Shown piece by piece: positions 33,124 through 41,320 of a stretch of DNA of 64,000 nt (within the stretch, counting starts at the first letter, position 1; the number at the start of each line of letters is the position of its first letter). This DNA is from Sphingomonas panacis (GTDB taxonomy: Bacteria; Pseudomonadota; Alphaproteobacteria; Sphingomonadales; Sphingomonadaceae). A model generated the notes under the pieces. That model ran no database searches. It was not told where the DNA came from and saw only the letters and a program-made list of their open reading frames with translations. The stretch is from the NCBI RefSeq assembly GCF_001717955.1, contig NZ_CP014169.1, forward strand, positions 124,001-188,000. The letters run 5' to 3'. Both the position numbers and the translations under genes were made by a program.

Positions 33124-34140
33124 TTACTCCACGCTGGAAGAAAAGCTGTAGCGCGCGTCGAACTCCGCCATGTCGCGGTCGAAAGAGGAGACGATGTCGT
33201 TTAAGTCCTTGGATGAGCCTTGCGGTTCGAGAGCTTTTCTGGGGCGGCCACGTGGAGCCGCAACCAAGCCAAGCGCGACGGCGACATCAGGTACAACGTA
33301 TACCCTCCAGGAGCGGCGTCCGCTGACCTCCTGGACGAGTCCGAGTTGTGCGGCGCGATCGAGCAGTTTGCCGGCTCCGGACAGAGTTAACCTTAGCCCT
33401 GCGGCAGTTCGTTCGGGGCTTGTGACAGGGTGGTGAAGGAGGCCGGCGGCGAGCGAGGTAAGTTCGCCAGGTCGGTGCACGCCGGAAATGGCGGAAATGG
33501 CTTTCCGTCGATCGGCCTCGATCGCCTCAAGGGCTTTCAGCGAGCGGTCCGCGGTTTTGGCAAGATGGCGGAGCAGGCGCAGGGCCAGAGGCCCCTGCTG
33601 GACCGTCCCAAACCGCAAGGCTTTGTCACCGCAGGCCACAGAGGGGAGGGCGGACCGGGTGACGCCCATCCGGTGGAGAAGGACGGGTAGCCATAACCAG
33701 GGGAGGATGGAGCGATCGGCGAGGGCGAACTGGCGTGTAACTTCGAAGGCGCGGAGCAGGGCAGGGGCGCCGGCAAAACCATCTTCGAGTTCGGGGGTAA
33801 AGGGGAGTTGTTCCTGCCAGTGATGCCCCGTGGCGGCGAGCGATCGCTGCCAGGGTACGAAAGCGGAGAAGGGATCGTGCAACGACTCGCGGTGCGGCCG
33901 GCCGGACAATTGCACGCCGGTTGCCCAGGAAAATACATCGATTTCGTCGATTTCCTCGCCCTGCAGCTGGAGCGCCTTGCTATATCCAGTCCAGGCGGCA
34001 CGCAGCGCCCAGGCGGAGGCGACAGAACTGGCGGAAACACGGGCGTCCAGGCGCGCGATTGCCGATGCGGCCGCCTCAAGAGCGCCGGCCAGTTCGGTGG
34101 TCCAAGGGACCGACATCAGGGAGGGGGAGGGGCGTGCCAT
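33124..34140 (-). CDS. DUF1612/HTH (RHE_PE00001-type) plasmid protein
   Basis: The likely start MARPSPSLMSVPWTTELAGA gives 338 residues; in-frame ATGs at 34167 and 34176 are possible. PWTTELAGALEAAASAIARL, R-A-A-W-T-G-Y and LPFTPELEDGFAGAPALLRA resemble proteins that often sit beside plasmid replication genes in Rhizobiales. The C-terminal third has an HTH (AGKLLDRAAQLGLVQEVSGR) and an AT-hook-like stretch (APRGRPRKAL). The function is unknown; DNA binding is likely. A perfect 10-bp inverted repeat at 34193-34219 lies upstream. Confidence 0.75.
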   Translation of the reverse strand: MARPSPSLMSVPWTTELAGALEAAASAIARLDARVSASSVASAWALRAAWTGYSKALQLQGEEIDEIDVFSWATGVQLSGRPHRESLHDPFSAFVPWQRSLAATGHHWQEQLPFTPELEDGFAGAPALLRAFEVTRQFALADRSILPWLWLPVLLHRMGVTRSALPSVACGDKALRFGTVQQGPLALRLLRHLAKTADRSLKALEAIEADRRKAISAISGVHRPGELTSLAAGLLHHPVTSPERTAAGLRLTLSGAGKLLDRAAQLGLVQEVSGRRSWRVYVVPDVAVALGLVAAPRGRPRKALEPQGSSKDLNDIVSSFDRDMAEFDARYSFSSSVE

Positions 34141-34192
34141 GCTCCGATAGTATCCCCTAATAGCCATTTCGTCCATGTTGCTGATACGCGTA

Positions 34193-34219
34193 GTGTTGAT
34201 AATGAGCCCTTATCAACAC
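34193..34219. promoter_or_regulatory. Inverted repeat in the divergent promoter region
   Basis: GTGTTGATAA and TTATCAACAC, perfect ten-base arms with the spacer TGAGCCC. It lies between the DUF1612-type gene and the plus-strand TIR island and could be the operator for either. Confidence 0.65.
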
Positions 34220-34318
34220 CAGCATTGTTGGAAGTCCTGTATATCGGTAAGAAGAAAGAAGCCTCGCACGACGCGGGGCAGGCCGTAGCCACGGCCGTCA
34301 GGGGGAAGCCACAGGACC

Positions 34319-34837
34319 GTGCACGATCATCTCAGCCCACTCGCCCAGCAACTCGGCCGCCACATGGCGGAGCAATGCGCCGACGGACTTCCCGGACATT
34401 TCGGGGACGAGCTGCTCGAGGCCTTTCCCGGGGAAGACCGAAAGTCTCTCGGCCTCGCGCTCGCCGAACTCGAGGCAGACGGTTTCGTCGACCTGTCGCC
34501 GCTGATCGGGCCGAAACTGCCGCGGGTGCGCACGACCGTCGATCTGTTCGTCGCGTGCGATGCGGCGATCACCGGCCATGACCCGATCGAGGATTCGGTG
34601 GTGCTCGCGCGCCTGCTGATCGAAAATCCGAAGCTCGGCGGAAACGCGCGCGATCTCGAGCAGGCGTCGCACTGGGAGCGCCGGCGGTTCAATCCGGCCT
34701 TTGCGTTGCTCATTCCCTGCGTGGCCGACGGACGCGTGCGCAAATCGGTGCAGAACGACTATCCGACGATGGGTGTCATCCTGGCCGACGAGGATGTAGT
34801 TCAGCTGCGGCGCTATGTTCAGCGGCACACCCGGTGA
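34319..34837 (+). CDS. Winged-helix-like hypothetical protein, first gene of TIR island
   Basis: A GTG start gives 172 residues, MHDHLSPLAQQLGRHMAEQC. The first 75 residues read as a helical DNA-binding unit (LGLALAELEADGFVDLSPLI), similar in style to the C-terminal region of the TIR protein. The rest includes SVVLARLLIENPKLGGNARD and ends YVQRHTR. The stop overlaps the TIR gene start by four bases (GTGA), so the two are co-translated. Family unknown; it may act as sensor or regulator of the TIR protein. Confidence 0.65.
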   Translation: MHDHLSPLAQQLGRHMAEQCADGLPGHFGDELLEAFPGEDRKSLGLALAELEADGFVDLSPLIGPKLPRVRTTVDLFVACDAAITGHDPIEDSVVLARLLIENPKLGGNARDLEQASHWERRRFNPAFALLIPCVADGRVRKSVQNDYPTMGVILADEDVVQLRRYVQRHTR

Positions 34838-36075
34838 TCAAGATCACGCACAACGGTCGACCCTTCGACGCGAAGCGGTTCGCCGCCGACATCGAGGCGA
34901 AGGCGATCGCGCTCGGCATGCAGGCGATCGAGGAAAAGGCGAGGGGGGCCGCGGCGTCCATCGTCGATCCCGAGACCGGACATCATGCCGACGTCTTCGT
35001 CGACCGCTTGCCCGGCAACAAGGTCGCTATTCGAACGACCGGTTCGCCCGCTTTTGCGCGGCTGATCGAGAAGAGACTGGGTGTCGACCCAGGAAAGGTT
35101 CAAGTCATGAATGCCGCCGATGGCGCTGCCCACCCGAAGGTCTATCTGGCGCACGCGAGCGAGGACAAGGCCCGCGTGCGCCCTGTCGCCGAGTATCTGA
35201 TGGCGAACGGAATCGAGGTCTGGTTCGACGAGTGGGAGATCGAACCAGGCGATAGCCTGCGCCAGAAGATGGAGGAGGGGTTGGGTGCGATGACGCACTT
35301 CGTGGTCGTCCTCACCGAGACCTCGATCGCCAAACCGTGGGTCGCCAAGGAAATCGATGTCGGCATGGTCCAGCAGGTGGGTGGCAAAAGCCGGTTCGTG
35401 CCCCTCGTCGTCGATCTCGATCCCGCCAAGCTCTCGCCGTTCATGCAGGCGATGCTGTTCCTGAAGATCGATCCGGCCAGCGAGGTGGACCTCAAGGGTT
35501 TGGTCGACCGCCTTCACGGCGTCAGCCGTAAGCCTGCCCTCGGCGAGGCGCCGCGCTATGTCCAGAATGCCCCCAAGGGACTTGAGGGCTGGTCGGCTGC
35601 AGCGGTCGCTATCGGGAGGCACATCGTGGAGACAAGCGGCAACGCGATGCTGGTCGATCCAGCCGTCACCCTGGAGGATCTCCAGGGATCATTGGATCTC
35701 GCGTCGGACGATTTGCGGATTGCCCTGCTCGATCTGAAGGACGGTGGCTACCTGCGCGAGATGAACGTGCGCGGTCATTATGCGCCTCAGCCTGCCCTGT
35801 TTGTCGACTTTGATGAGGTGTTCATGCCGTTCAGCCCGAGCGCCGACGCTGCGGTGCTGGCCAACCGCATGGTGACCGGCGACGATCGGGCTGTCGACAC
35901 CAAGGGGCTCGCTGAGGCGCTGGGGTGGGCGCCGCGGCGGATCAATAGCGCGATCTGCTATCTCGAGCGGGTGGGGGCGATCCGAACCCGGACGGCGCTT
36001 GCGTCCGCGCCGTGGCGGGCGGTGCAACTCGTGCGCACCGATGAAACGCTGCGGTTCGCGCGTAACCATGCCTGA
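34834..36075 (+). CDS. TIR-domain protein with C-terminal winged-helix-like region
   Basis: A 413-residue protein with a GTG start. Residues 1-95 are an unrecognised N-terminal domain. The TIR domain spans about 102-230: PKVYLAHASEDKARVRPVAE, then VWFDEWEIEPGDSLRQKMEE and FVVVLTETSIAKPWVAKEID. The acidic WFDEWEI loop holds the candidate catalytic Glu of NAD-cleaving TIR enzymes. Residues 250-413 contain two helix-turn-helix-like segments (DLASDDLRIALLDLKDGGYL; TKGLAEALGWAPRRINSAIC). Bacterial TIR proteins often serve in anti-phage immunity by destroying NAD or making a signal. It overlaps both neighbours, so it is part of one operon. Confidence 0.85.
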   Translation: MIKITHNGRPFDAKRFAADIEAKAIALGMQAIEEKARGAAASIVDPETGHHADVFVDRLPGNKVAIRTTGSPAFARLIEKRLGVDPGKVQVMNAADGAAHPKVYLAHASEDKARVRPVAEYLMANGIEVWFDEWEIEPGDSLRQKMEEGLGAMTHFVVVLTETSIAKPWVAKEIDVGMVQQVGGKSRFVPLVVDLDPAKLSPFMQAMLFLKIDPASEVDLKGLVDRLHGVSRKPALGEAPRYVQNAPKGLEGWSAAAVAIGRHIVETSGNAMLVDPAVTLEDLQGSLDLASDDLRIALLDLKDGGYLREMNVRGHYAPQPALFVDFDEVFMPFSPSADAAVLANRMVTGDDRAVDTKGLAEALGWAPRRINSAICYLERVGAIRTRTALASAPWRAVQLVRTDETLRFARNHA

Positions 36076-37195
36076 CCTTTCATTCCTGGAGTCGGCATCG
36101 GCGCCGGTGACCGACGTGGTGGCGCAGGTCGAAGCGCTCGCGCCGCTGCGTCGGCTTCCAGATCCGCAGCTCGTTGCTGCGGCGACCCGCGCCTGGTCGC
36201 CCAATACGATCCGTGCCTTCCTGTCGGACCTCAAACTCTGGGACCGTTGGTGTCGTCAGCGGGGCCTGATCGCCTCTCAGGCCGACGCGGACGCCGTCGC
36301 CGCTTATCTTCGCGGGCTCGCCGGCATCGAGCAGGATCCGCGTAATCCCTTGAAGCTCCGTGCGGCAGCCACGATCGAACGCTATCTGGTCAACATTGGC
36401 TGGGCCTACCGGATGGCCGGGCTGGACGACCCCACGGCGCCGCCGCTGGTCCGTCTGGAACTCAAGGCGCTTCGCAAGACGCTTGGGACCCGCCAGCGCC
36501 AGGCGCGAGGCTTGCGCTACAAGGGCGAGGTCGTAGACCTAGACGATGCGCCGTCCGGAGTATGTCTGGCGCATCTGCTCAAGGCGTGCCGACGAGACAT
36601 GCTGGGCGCGCGCGATCGCGCCTTCCTGCTGGTCGCCTATGACAGTGGCTGCCGGCGCTCGGAGCTGGTCGCGATTACCTGCGAGGCGATCGACGGGCCC
36701 GATGCGGACGATGCCGGCACGCTGTTCATTGGGGCCAGCAAGACAGACCAGGAGGGCAGGGGGGCGTTCGCCTATCTGTCGCCGGCGACCATGGCGGCGA
36801 TCGAGGCGTGGCGGAAAGCGGGCGGGATCGCACGCGGACCTCTGTTCCGGCGGGTTGAGACCTATTTCGACGGAACGGTACGGTGCGTGGGGGAGGGGGC
36901 GCTTCATCCCAACAGCGTGACCTTGATCTATCGCCGACTTGTCCGCGCTGCCTTCGCCAAGAAGCTGCTCGGGACGATGAATGAGGCTGAACTCGAGCGC
37001 TGGGTCTCCGCCGTCTCGAGCCATTCCATCCGCGTTGGTGTCGCCCAGGATAATTTTGCCGCCGGTGAGAGCCTGCCGGCGATCATGCAGGCCTATCGCT
37101 GGCGAGATCCCAAGACGGTGATGCGCTACGGGGCACGGCTTGCGGCCAAGAGCGGCGCCAGCGCGCGGCTCGCGAAGCGGTTCGGAGCGCAATGA
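36068..37195 (+). CDS. Tyrosine recombinase/integrase within TIR island
   Basis: A 375-residue recombinase whose ATG overlaps the TIR stop by eight bases. The core-binding domain (about 35-130; SPNTIRAFLSDLKLWDRWCR) is followed by a catalytic domain with Arg in SGCRRSELVAI, the box SHSIRVGVAQD and Tyr in VMRYGARLA. Lys is probably that of ASKTDQEG. It could resolve plasmid dimers or have moved the island. Its stop overlaps the next start as ATGA. Placing a recombinase inside a coupled TIR/protease operon is unusual. Confidence 0.85.
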   Translation: MPDLSFLESASAPVTDVVAQVEALAPLRRLPDPQLVAAATRAWSPNTIRAFLSDLKLWDRWCRQRGLIASQADADAVAAYLRGLAGIEQDPRNPLKLRAAATIERYLVNIGWAYRMAGLDDPTAPPLVRLELKALRKTLGTRQRQARGLRYKGEVVDLDDAPSGVCLAHLLKACRRDMLGARDRAFLLVAYDSGCRRSELVAITCEAIDGPDADDAGTLFIGASKTDQEGRGAFAYLSPATMAAIEAWRKAGGIARGPLFRRVETYFDGTVRCVGEGALHPNSVTLIYRRLVRAAFAKKLLGTMNEAELERWVSAVSSHSIRVGVAQDNFAAGESLPAIMQAYRWRDPKTVMRYGARLAAKSGASARLAKRFGAQ

Positions 37196-37920
37196 GCGGC
37201 GACGCTGGAGATCGCGCGCCGGAGCGGCTGGTCAATCCCTTCTTTGCCGGCTGGCGCCGCTACAAGGACGCAGAGCATGATTGGCGGCTGTTCAAGGAGA
37301 CGGCCGAGCGGGCGATTCCCGACCTCATGACGCTGAACGCCGACTTTGCGGCCTTGGAAGCCTATTGCGGCTTCTATTGCCATCTCGGGATCGAGACGAC
37401 GGTGCAGGTCGAGTTCGCCAACCGCCTGATGGGGCGGACGACCCTGAAGGGTGCGACCGCCTCCGAACACGGCGCGACATTGGTCTATTCGTTCGGACCG
37501 ACCGGTTGGGTCGCCGTCATGCTGTTTCCGCCGAAGTCCGAGCTGGGGCGGGTCACTGAGGATCATATATACCTGCGCATCATTCCCGCGTCGGCCGCCA
37601 AGCTGCTCGAGAAATTGCCGCGCGATCTGCGCGACCTGGTTCGCTATCAGCGTGTCGCTAGCCTCGACGGCACGCCGCGGATCGGGGAGCGGATGCGGCT
37701 GGCTTGGCTTCGCTATTGGAGCCGCATGCAGGTGAACGGTCAGATCAAGGCGGCGCGCAGTGCCGAGCATGTGAATTGGGCGCTGGAATTCTCGACGGGC
37801 CAGCTCGTCCTGGCGATGATCATGGCCGTCCTGAAGCCGGTCGGAGTCTTGATTGTGGTGTATTTGTTGATCCGGTTTGGAATGCCACATCTCGCGCAGA
37901 TCCTCCTTCCGAAAGGTTGA
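37192..37920 (+). CDS. C-terminally membrane-anchored hypothetical protein
   Basis: A 242-residue protein with a soluble part (1-195) and one hydrophobic segment near the end (LVLAMIMAVLKPVGVLIVVY), so it is probably tail-anchored with its bulk in the cytoplasm. Features include FGPTGWVAVMLFPPKSELGR and RDLRDLVRYQRV. No family recognised. It starts at the recombinase stop (ATGA) and is six bases before the protease gene. In defence systems a membrane protein next to a protease is often the effector or its target; here that is only a suggestion. Confidence 0.65.
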   Translation: MSGDAGDRAPERLVNPFFAGWRRYKDAEHDWRLFKETAERAIPDLMTLNADFAALEAYCGFYCHLGIETTVQVEFANRLMGRTTLKGATASEHGATLVYSFGPTGWVAVMLFPPKSELGRVTEDHIYLRIIPASAAKLLEKLPRDLRDLVRYQRVASLDGTPRIGERMRLAWLRYWSRMQVNGQIKAARSAEHVNWALEFSTGQLVLAMIMAVLKPVGVLIVVYLLIRFGMPHLAQILLPKG

Positions 37921-37926
37921 TGGGGA

Positions 37927-38727
37927 ATGACCGCTCCTGGCATCGATAGCTGCTCGCTGGTTCCGCTCTTTGTCGAGCCGCATTTCGGCGACACCAGGCT
38001 GGGTGTGGCGACGGCCTTCTTGTGGCTGCGGCCCGATGCCACCCTGGCCCTCATCACCAACTGGCACGTTGCTGCAGGCCGTAACCACGAGACTGGAGAA
38101 TGCCTCAATAAGATGGGGGGAGTCCCCGATCATCTGCGGGTTCATGTGCCCTTGCTGGATCGCGCACTGCCGCCCCTGATAGTCCGCGTTGATACGCTAG
38201 ACGAGGAAGGAGAAAGGCGCTGGGCCGAGCATCCGGAGGATGGCGCGGCGATCGATGTCGTCGCGTTGCCGATCGCGCTTCCGCCACCCGGCGAGGTTGC
38301 GACCATGCCGATGAACGTGCTCGGTTCGGTGCCGCTCAAGCAGCGGATCGGGATGCCGGTCTTCATCCTGGGATTTCCCTTTGGGCGGCTGGGCATCGGC
38401 ATGCCGGTCTGGAAACAGGCGACTTTCGCGAGTGAGCCGTTCCTCTCGCCTGACATGGATCACCGTTATCTGATCGTCGATAGCGCCTCCCGGCCTGGGA
38501 TGTCGGGTTCACCAGTGATCCAGCGCGTTCACGGCCAGGTTGAGCTCGAAGGTGGCCAATATGGTCAGATAAGCGAGGGAGACGGGGCGTTACGCTTCGT
38601 CGGCGTCTATTCTGGCCGTTTTCATACGAGTGACGCGAGCGATGCACAGCTTGGGCGTGTGTGGCCTGCCCGGCTGGTGACGGAGATCATCGACCATATG
38701 GCGACGGCCGCTCCGCAGCGGCGTTAG
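37927..38727 (+). CDS. Trypsin-like serine protease
   Basis: A 266-residue chymotrypsin-fold peptidase with a full triad: H47 in ITNWHVAAG, D110 in AIDVVALPI and S193 in PGMSGSPV. There is no signal peptide, so it should act in the cytoplasm. The region FVGVYSGRF is the typical strand after the active site. Such proteases occur as effectors or processing enzymes in bacterial immune loci. It ends the five-gene island. The likely partner or substrate is the membrane protein six bases upstream, by position only. Confidence 0.85.
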   Translation: MTAPGIDSCSLVPLFVEPHFGDTRLGVATAFLWLRPDATLALITNWHVAAGRNHETGECLNKMGGVPDHLRVHVPLLDRALPPLIVRVDTLDEEGERRWAEHPEDGAAIDVVALPIALPPPGEVATMPMNVLGSVPLKQRIGMPVFILGFPFGRLGIGMPVWKQATFASEPFLSPDMDHRYLIVDSASRPGMSGSPVIQRVHGQVELEGGQYGQISEGDGALRFVGVYSGRFHTSDASDAQLGRVWPARLVTEIIDHMATAAPQRR

Positions 38728-38824
38728 GAATTTCGCGGCGGCGAGCGTTGGGGAACACCCGATCGCGATTTCCTCTGGGCCATACGCACCGACGAGACGG
38801 CGATCGCTTCACATGTTCGCGCGA

Positions 38825-40048
38825 TCAGCCCCACAGGCTGGAAAGAGGTATCGCTGCGAGGCGGTCGCCAAAGGCAACGGTCCGTTCGTGGTCGTATAGG
38901 ACGGCCCCGAATGCAAATCGCTCCCCTACGGCAGCGGCGAGTTTGCGCAGGCCCGAGAAATCTTCGGAGCGGACGGTCGCCGCTGCCTTGATTTCGAGAC
39001 CGACGATCCGACCGTCTCGGTCTTCGATGACGATGTCGACCTCGTCTAGCTCCTTGTCACGGAAGTGGCTCAGCGTCAGGCGGTTCTCGGACCAGCTGGC
39101 GAGCTTGAGGACTTCGGAAAACACGAAGGTTTCGAGGATCGGGCGGAAGCTGGCGCGATTGGCTGCCACTTTTTCGGGTGTCAGGTTTATGAGCGCGGCC
39201 AGCAATCCCGAATCGAGGAAATGGAGTTTCGGCTTCTTGGTCAGTCTCTTGAGGGCGTTGTTGTGCCACGGCGGTAAGGTCCGCACGAGAAAGAGTTGCT
39301 CGAAGATCCCGGTATATTTTTGCGTTGTCACGTGATTGATGTCGAGACTGGCGCCGACGCCGGCGTGATTTATGAGCTGGCCGGAGTGAACCGCAAGCGC
39401 GCGCAGGAGTCGGGGCATGCGATCGAGCTGATCGATATTGGCGATGTCGCGAACGTCTCGGTCGACCACAGCGTCGACATAGTTTGCGTACCAGTCCTGG
39501 CGCCGTGTCCACGTCTTGCGGGCGACAGCCTCCGGGTATCCCCCCGCCAGAACCAAGTCGACAAGAGCGCTGCCGATCAGGAGCGGTCCCGGCTGTGGCG
39601 CCCGGCCGGCGAAGAGTGACGCGAGGAAGCGTGGCGGAGGCTGCGCGAGTATCTCTGATTGGGAGAGGGGCAGCAGGCGTATGGTTTCCATTCTGCCCGC
39701 AAGCGAATCGGCTATGTGCGGTAGCGTCATCAGATTGGCAGAGCCGATTATCAGGAAGCGGCCGGGCCTCGGATCCCGATCAACGCTTTCCTTGATCGCC
39801 AACAGCAAAGCCGGCGCACGTTGAACTTCGTCGATGATCACCTGGTCGAGTTCTCGGATGAGGCCGGCCGGATCGGATTTCGCGGCCGAGAGTGTGGTTG
39901 CATCATCGAGCGTCAGGTAGGTTCGGGATTTTTCGGCGAGAAGGCGGGCGAGGGTGGTCTTGCCCGCTTGCCGGGGGCCAGCAAGCAGCACCACTCGGGT
40001 GTCCTGCAGGGCTTCGCGAACACGATTGGCCGAATGGCGATGTAGCAT
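38825..40048 (-). CDS. AAA+ ATPase with DUF4143 domain
   Basis: A 407-residue ATPase with Walker A GPRQAGKTT near 24-32, Walker B VIIDEVQRAP and the arginine-containing IIGSANLM strand. The C-terminal DUF4143 region ends with a PD-(D/E)xK-like pattern (DEVDIVIEDRDGRIVGLEIK), which may be a nuclease-like fold. Proteins of this family are widespread and poorly understood; some are linked to mobile elements and stress. It is convergent with the protease gene and appears complete. Confidence 0.85.
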   Translation of the reverse strand: MLHRHSANRVREALQDTRVVLLAGPRQAGKTTLARLLAEKSRTYLTLDDATTLSAAKSDPAGLIRELDQVIIDEVQRAPALLLAIKESVDRDPRPGRFLIIGSANLMTLPHIADSLAGRMETIRLLPLSQSEILAQPPPRFLASLFAGRAPQPGPLLIGSALVDLVLAGGYPEAVARKTWTRRQDWYANYVDAVVDRDVRDIANIDQLDRMPRLLRALAVHSGQLINHAGVGASLDINHVTTQKYTGIFEQLFLVRTLPPWHNNALKRLTKKPKLHFLDSGLLAALINLTPEKVAANRASFRPILETFVFSEVLKLASWSENRLTLSHFRDKELDEVDIVIEDRDGRIVGLEIKAAATVRSEDFSGLRKLAAAVGERFAFGAVLYDHERTVAFGDRLAAIPLSSLWG

Positions 40049-40071
40049 GACTGTTTGAAGCTTCGCCTACG

Positions 40072-40140
40072 TCCAAATGAAAGAAGGTCGGCGTCTATCT
40101 GAAAGAGGGCCAGTGGCCAACTGAAAAATAGTGGTGGCGG
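40072..40140. repeat. Possible IS21-type terminal remnant
   Basis: Three loosely repeated units (AATGAAAGAAGGTC, CTGAAAGAGGGCC, CTGAAAAATAGTGG) with GGCCAACTGAAAAAT resemble the repeated end sequences of IS21-family elements. No istA or istB gene is present. Low confidence. Confidence 0.35.
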
Positions 40141-40174
40141 GTCGTGCTCGAACAAGATGGGGAGGCGAAACGCG

Positions 40175-40291
40175 CCGATTAACCCGCAGGCTCGATGCGG
40201 TGCGGTGTGCCTTGAGATAGGTGGCGTCGATCATGATCGTCTTGGGCGTGGCGCTCGTAGCGGCCAGTCCTTCCATCCTGCGCAGGAACAC
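40175..40291 (-). pseudogene. IS5-family transposase fragment
   Basis: The minus-strand translation contains KTIMIDATYLKAHRTASSLR, a sequence typical of the central part of IS5-family transposases. Only about 40 codons remain. The sequence then leaves the family (VNRRVSPPHL) and meets the IS21-like remnant, so this is a scar of at least two insertions between the ATPase and the reductase genes. Confidence 0.65.
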
Positions 40292-40294
40292 ACC

Positions 40295-41308
40295 CTAGAG
40301 CCGGACGAGGAGCTTTCCGAAGTTGCGGCCCTTCAACAGGCCGATGAAAGCGGCTGGTGCGGCTTCCAGACCATCGACGATGTCCTCGCGGTAGCGGATG
40401 CTGCCGTCGCGTACGCCGTCTCCGACTTCCTGCAGGAATACGGGATAAAGTTGCGCAAGGTCGTAGTTTATGAAGCCCCTGACTGTCAGGCTCTTGGTCA
40501 ATATGTCGCGCATCAACCCGGGCATGCGGTCTGGACCGTCAGTGGAAGCGCCAGAATATTGCGCGATGAGCCCGCACACCGGCACGCGGGCGAAGCGGTT
40601 GAGCAACGGCAGGACCGCGTCGAGGACTGCGCCACCGACATTTTCGAAATAGACGTCGATGCCGTCCGGGCACGCGGCGGCAAGCGCCTCGGCGAGGTTG
40701 GGAGCCTGGTGATCGAGCGCGACGTCGAACCCGAACTGCTCGATCAGCGCGCGGCATTTTTCCGCGCCGCCGGCGATGCCGATGGAGCGGGCGCCCGCGC
40801 GTCGCGCGAGCTGACCGACAAGCGAACCGACCGGGCCCGAGGCCGCTGCGACAACCAATGTCTCGCCATGCGTCGGCTTGCCGATCTCCTTGAGCCCGGC
40901 GTAGGCGGTGAACCCCGGCATACCGAGCACGCCGAGCGCCGTCGTTACTGGCGCGGCGGCAGGGTCCAGACGGCGTAACCCATCGGCGACGACCGCTGCA
41001 TGACTGCGCCATCCCGTACGCGCGGTGACGACAGTGCCGACCGGCCAGTCCGGGTGCCGTGAGTCGATGATCTCGCCGACGCTTTCCCCTTCCATCGCCG
41101 CGCCGATGGCCACCGGCGGGGCATAGGACTTTCGGTCGTCCATCCGCCCGCGCATATAAGGGTCGAGCGACAGATATTCGGCGCGGACGAGCACCTGTCC
41201 GTCCGCCATTTGCGGTAGGGACAGCGGTTCGAGCCGGAAATTATCCACGCTGACCTCGCCTTGGGGGCGTGAGGCAAGAACGATCTGCTGTGGCCGATTT
41301 TCGCTCAA
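40295..41308 (-). CDS. NADP-dependent medium-chain reductase (zinc-independent MDR)
   Basis: A 337-residue oxidoreductase of the leukotriene B4 dehydrogenase/curcumin reductase group. DPYMRGRMDDRKSY near 50 and the nucleotide-binding segment ETLVVAAASGPVGSLVGQLA are characteristic; YFENVGGAVLDAVLPLLNRF follows. There are no zinc ligands. It probably reduces an alpha,beta-double bond of an enone with NADPH. It lies 12 bases after the GntR regulator and is probably in the same transcription unit. Confidence 0.88.
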   Translation of the reverse strand: MSENRPQQIVLASRPQGEVSVDNFRLEPLSLPQMADGQVLVRAEYLSLDPYMRGRMDDRKSYAPPVAIGAAMEGESVGEIIDSRHPDWPVGTVVTARTGWRSHAAVVADGLRRLDPAAAPVTTALGVLGMPGFTAYAGLKEIGKPTHGETLVVAAASGPVGSLVGQLARRAGARSIGIAGGAEKCRALIEQFGFDVALDHQAPNLAEALAAACPDGIDVYFENVGGAVLDAVLPLLNRFARVPVCGLIAQYSGASTDGPDRMPGLMRDILTKSLTVRGFINYDLAQLYPVFLQEVGDGVRDGSIRYREDIVDGLEAAPAAFIGLLKGRNFGKLLVRL

Positions 41309-41320
41309 TTTCCGATAATC

